In this document: one piece after another, positions 14,440-15,858 of the stretch
How positions within the stretch are numbered: the stretch's first letter is position 1
Layout: every line of letters begins with the position of its first letter
Source: Candidatus Hydrogenedentota bacterium
GTDB taxonomy: Bacteria > UBA8481 > J006
Direction of reading: 5' to 3'
NCBI GenBank assembly: GCA_003697085.1
Contig: RFFU01000095.1
Location: 1 to 15,858 of the forward strand
Length of the DNA: 15,858 bases
The notes under the pieces: model-generated
What the model saw: the letters and a program-made list of their open reading frames with translations, nothing else
The model's database searches: none
What the model was told of the DNA's origin: nothing
Program-made: the position numbers and the translations under genes

Positions 14440-15858
14440 TGCACGATCACCCGAAACCGGATCGTCTTGGATGTTTTCCTGGGAATCCGGCGCCGAATCC
14501 AACGGACCCACTTCACGGTGGTCGGATCGGCGGGAATCCCGTCCGAATAATCGGGTGAGTTCTCGGACTGATCCGGATTGACGACGGTGGCGGTCTGGAG
14601 TTTCCAGCCTTTCGTAATGTAGGTGTCACTGAAGGTCGCCGTGGCATTGAGGGTGTCGGCCTCGCGGGAGGCCGTCGAGAATACGGTGTTGAGCGGAACG
14701 GAATCCCGGATGATGGCGGTCTCCGACGCGGCGTCACCGGAGTTGACGATCGTCAGTTCATACTCGATCGTCGCCCCGGGCAGCGGCGCCGAGGTCTCTC
14801 CACCGATACTGACCGCCCGGATTCGCTTGGAAATCGAGACGGCCGCGGAATCGATGTGATCGCCGATGATCGAATCGGAATAGAACGCCTCGTTCTCGAA
14901 GGGACTGACATTGTCGTACGCGGTGACGCGATAGTAGTAGGTTTCTCCGGTCGTGAGATTCGAATCCATGAAGGATTCCGTTCCGGCCGGCACAGTTCCG
15001 ACGAGCGGCCAATAGGAAGTATCGGAGGTCTTCGAGCGATAGATGCGATAGCCGGTCAGGTTGGTTGCATTCGGATCGGGTTCTCCATCAGCCGTCACGA
15101 TCGCCCAAGTGACCTGAATCGTCTCCCCGCCGAGAACCGTTACCGCGACAGTATCCGGAGCCTTCGGCGCCACGGTATCGGCTCCGGGAGACGTGTCGAC
15201 CGGCCCAAGACGCCACGGCGTGTACACCACACCGGCTCCTCCATCGTTGACCAGGTCCAGAATGGCGGCTGAATCCGTCGTGCCCCAGTAGTTTCGTATC
15301 GCACTCAAAGGATTGATCGGAGACCAGATCCCGTTCTTTTGGCCCGGCTCCTGGTAGATGTTGTTCTTCGAGATCGTCACTCCGTTGCTGCCGGCCCCCA
15401 CCACGATCTGGTAGTTCGCGTTCGAATCGATCTCGTTCGCCTCGATTATGACATTCGTGCAGGAGTTGAGCCGGAAGCCGGCGGAATTATTGAACCGGAC
15501 GAGGTTGAATTGGGCCGTGCAGGAGCGGGCATTGTTGAACTGAATTCCGTCCCATCCGTTGCTCAAGATCTCATTTTTCTTCAAAACGATGCTGTGCGCC
15601 GAATCGACGAAGATTCCGTGAAGCGGTCCATTCTGGACGACCGAGTTGAGGACCTGATTCCGATCCGCCGTCGTCGCCGTTCCTTCGAAGTAAATGCCGT
15701 AGTCGCTCGCGCCCGAGATCGTGACATTATCGATGAGATTGTCCGGATCGCGCACCGTGATCCCGCGCCAGCCGGTGTTCTCGATCGTCGTCGATTCAAC
15801 CGTGTTGTTTCCGCCGCCGTCGAGCCAGACGTGATCCGTGATCGTGCAGCCCGTGATC
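14436..15858 (-). CDS. Right-handed beta-helix / FN3 / DUF11 surface protein, 5' end outside window
   Basis: 474 codons are visible; the frame is open through the right edge, so the start and any signal peptide are missing. A GTG at 15755 is internal to a continuing beta-helix pattern and is not taken as the start. The first about 210 visible residues are parallel beta-helix repeats (for example NQVLNSVVQNGPLHGIFVDS, KKNEILSNGWDGIQFNN, NVIIEANEIDSNANYQIVVG), closing with NYWGTTDSAAI, a usual end of such helices. A fibronectin III domain follows (TIQVTWAIV...TGYRIYRSK...GETYYYRVTAYD), then a DUF11 domain (PLPGATIEYELTIVNSG) ending in IRFRVIVQ. Such helices are found in polysaccharide-active or adhesive surface proteins; no catalytic residues are recognisable, so adhesion or structure is as likely as an enzyme role. 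It is the first visible gene of the surface operon. Confidence 0.87.
   Translation of the reverse strand, partial: ITGCTITDHVWLDGGGNNTVESTTIENTGWRGITVRDPDNLIDNVTISGASDYGIYFEGTATTADRNQVLNSVVQNGPLHGIFVDSAHSIVLKKNEILSNGWDGIQFNNARSCTAQFNLVRFNNSAGFRLNSCTNVIIEANEIDSNANYQIVVGAGSNGVTISKNNIYQEPGQKNGIWSPINPLSAIRNYWGTTDSAAILDLVNDGGAGVVYTPWRLGPVDTSPGADTVAPKAPDTVAVTVLGGETIQVTWAIVTADGEPDPNATNLTGYRIYRSKTSDTSYWPLVGTVPAGTESFMDSNLTTGETYYYRVTAYDNVSPFENEAFYSDSIIGDHIDSAAVSISKRIRAVSIGGETSAPLPGATIEYELTIVNSGDAASETAIIRDSVPLNTVFSTASREADTLNATATFSDTYITKGWKLQTATVVNPDQSENSPDYSDGIPADPTTVKWVRWIRRRIPRKTSKTIRFRVIVQ

Overview
The window looks like a piece of chromosome from an uncultured, moderately GC-rich Gram-negative bacterium. 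The best phylogenetic hint is a run of exported proteins in the right half: a PorV/PorQ-type outer-membrane barrel directly behind a protein ending in a FlgD-like / type IX-style C-terminal domain, plus beta-helix, fibronectin type III, discoidin and DUF11 surface proteins. That mix is typical of the FCB group and of related candidate phyla. I cannot name a species from sequence alone.

Left part (1-5032): a membrane-protein gene runs off the left edge on the minus strand (1-711). It is divergent from a large polytopic membrane protein resembling GT-C glycosyltransferases (start about 799, end 2439). This gene converges on, and overlaps by 86 bp, a small minus-strand protein with a GIDE-like domain (2354-2884). 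Then come a cation diffusion facilitator (3195-4142) and an EamA/DMT transporter (4139-5032), which overlap by an ATGA and form a two-gene transporter operon.

Middle part (5033-8073): a gene-free stretch of repeats separates the EamA gene from a convergent ROK-family sugar kinase (5398-6294, minus). The kinase is divergent from a complete moaA (6685-7677, plus). The 390 bp between them hold a convincing sigma-70-type promoter for the kinase, a TATAAT box only 9 bp before moaA, a small inverted repeat between the two, and repeat-like filler. About 400 bp after moaA hold no gene I can support.

Right part (8074-15858): five minus-strand genes form a probable operon, transcribed right to left: beta-helix/FN3/DUF11 protein (5' end outside the window) -> FN3/discoidin protein (ATGA overlap) -> DUF11 protein -> protein with a FlgD-like C-terminal domain -> PorV-like barrel fused to a FlgO-like domain. 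All whose N-terminus is visible carry a signal peptide. I infer that the set builds or anchors a cell-surface structure, with the barrel acting in export or anchoring. Four starts are non-ATG or sit inside longer open frames and were chosen on Shine-Dalgarno evidence. The long open frames on the plus strand opposite this operon are judged to be codon-bias shadows.
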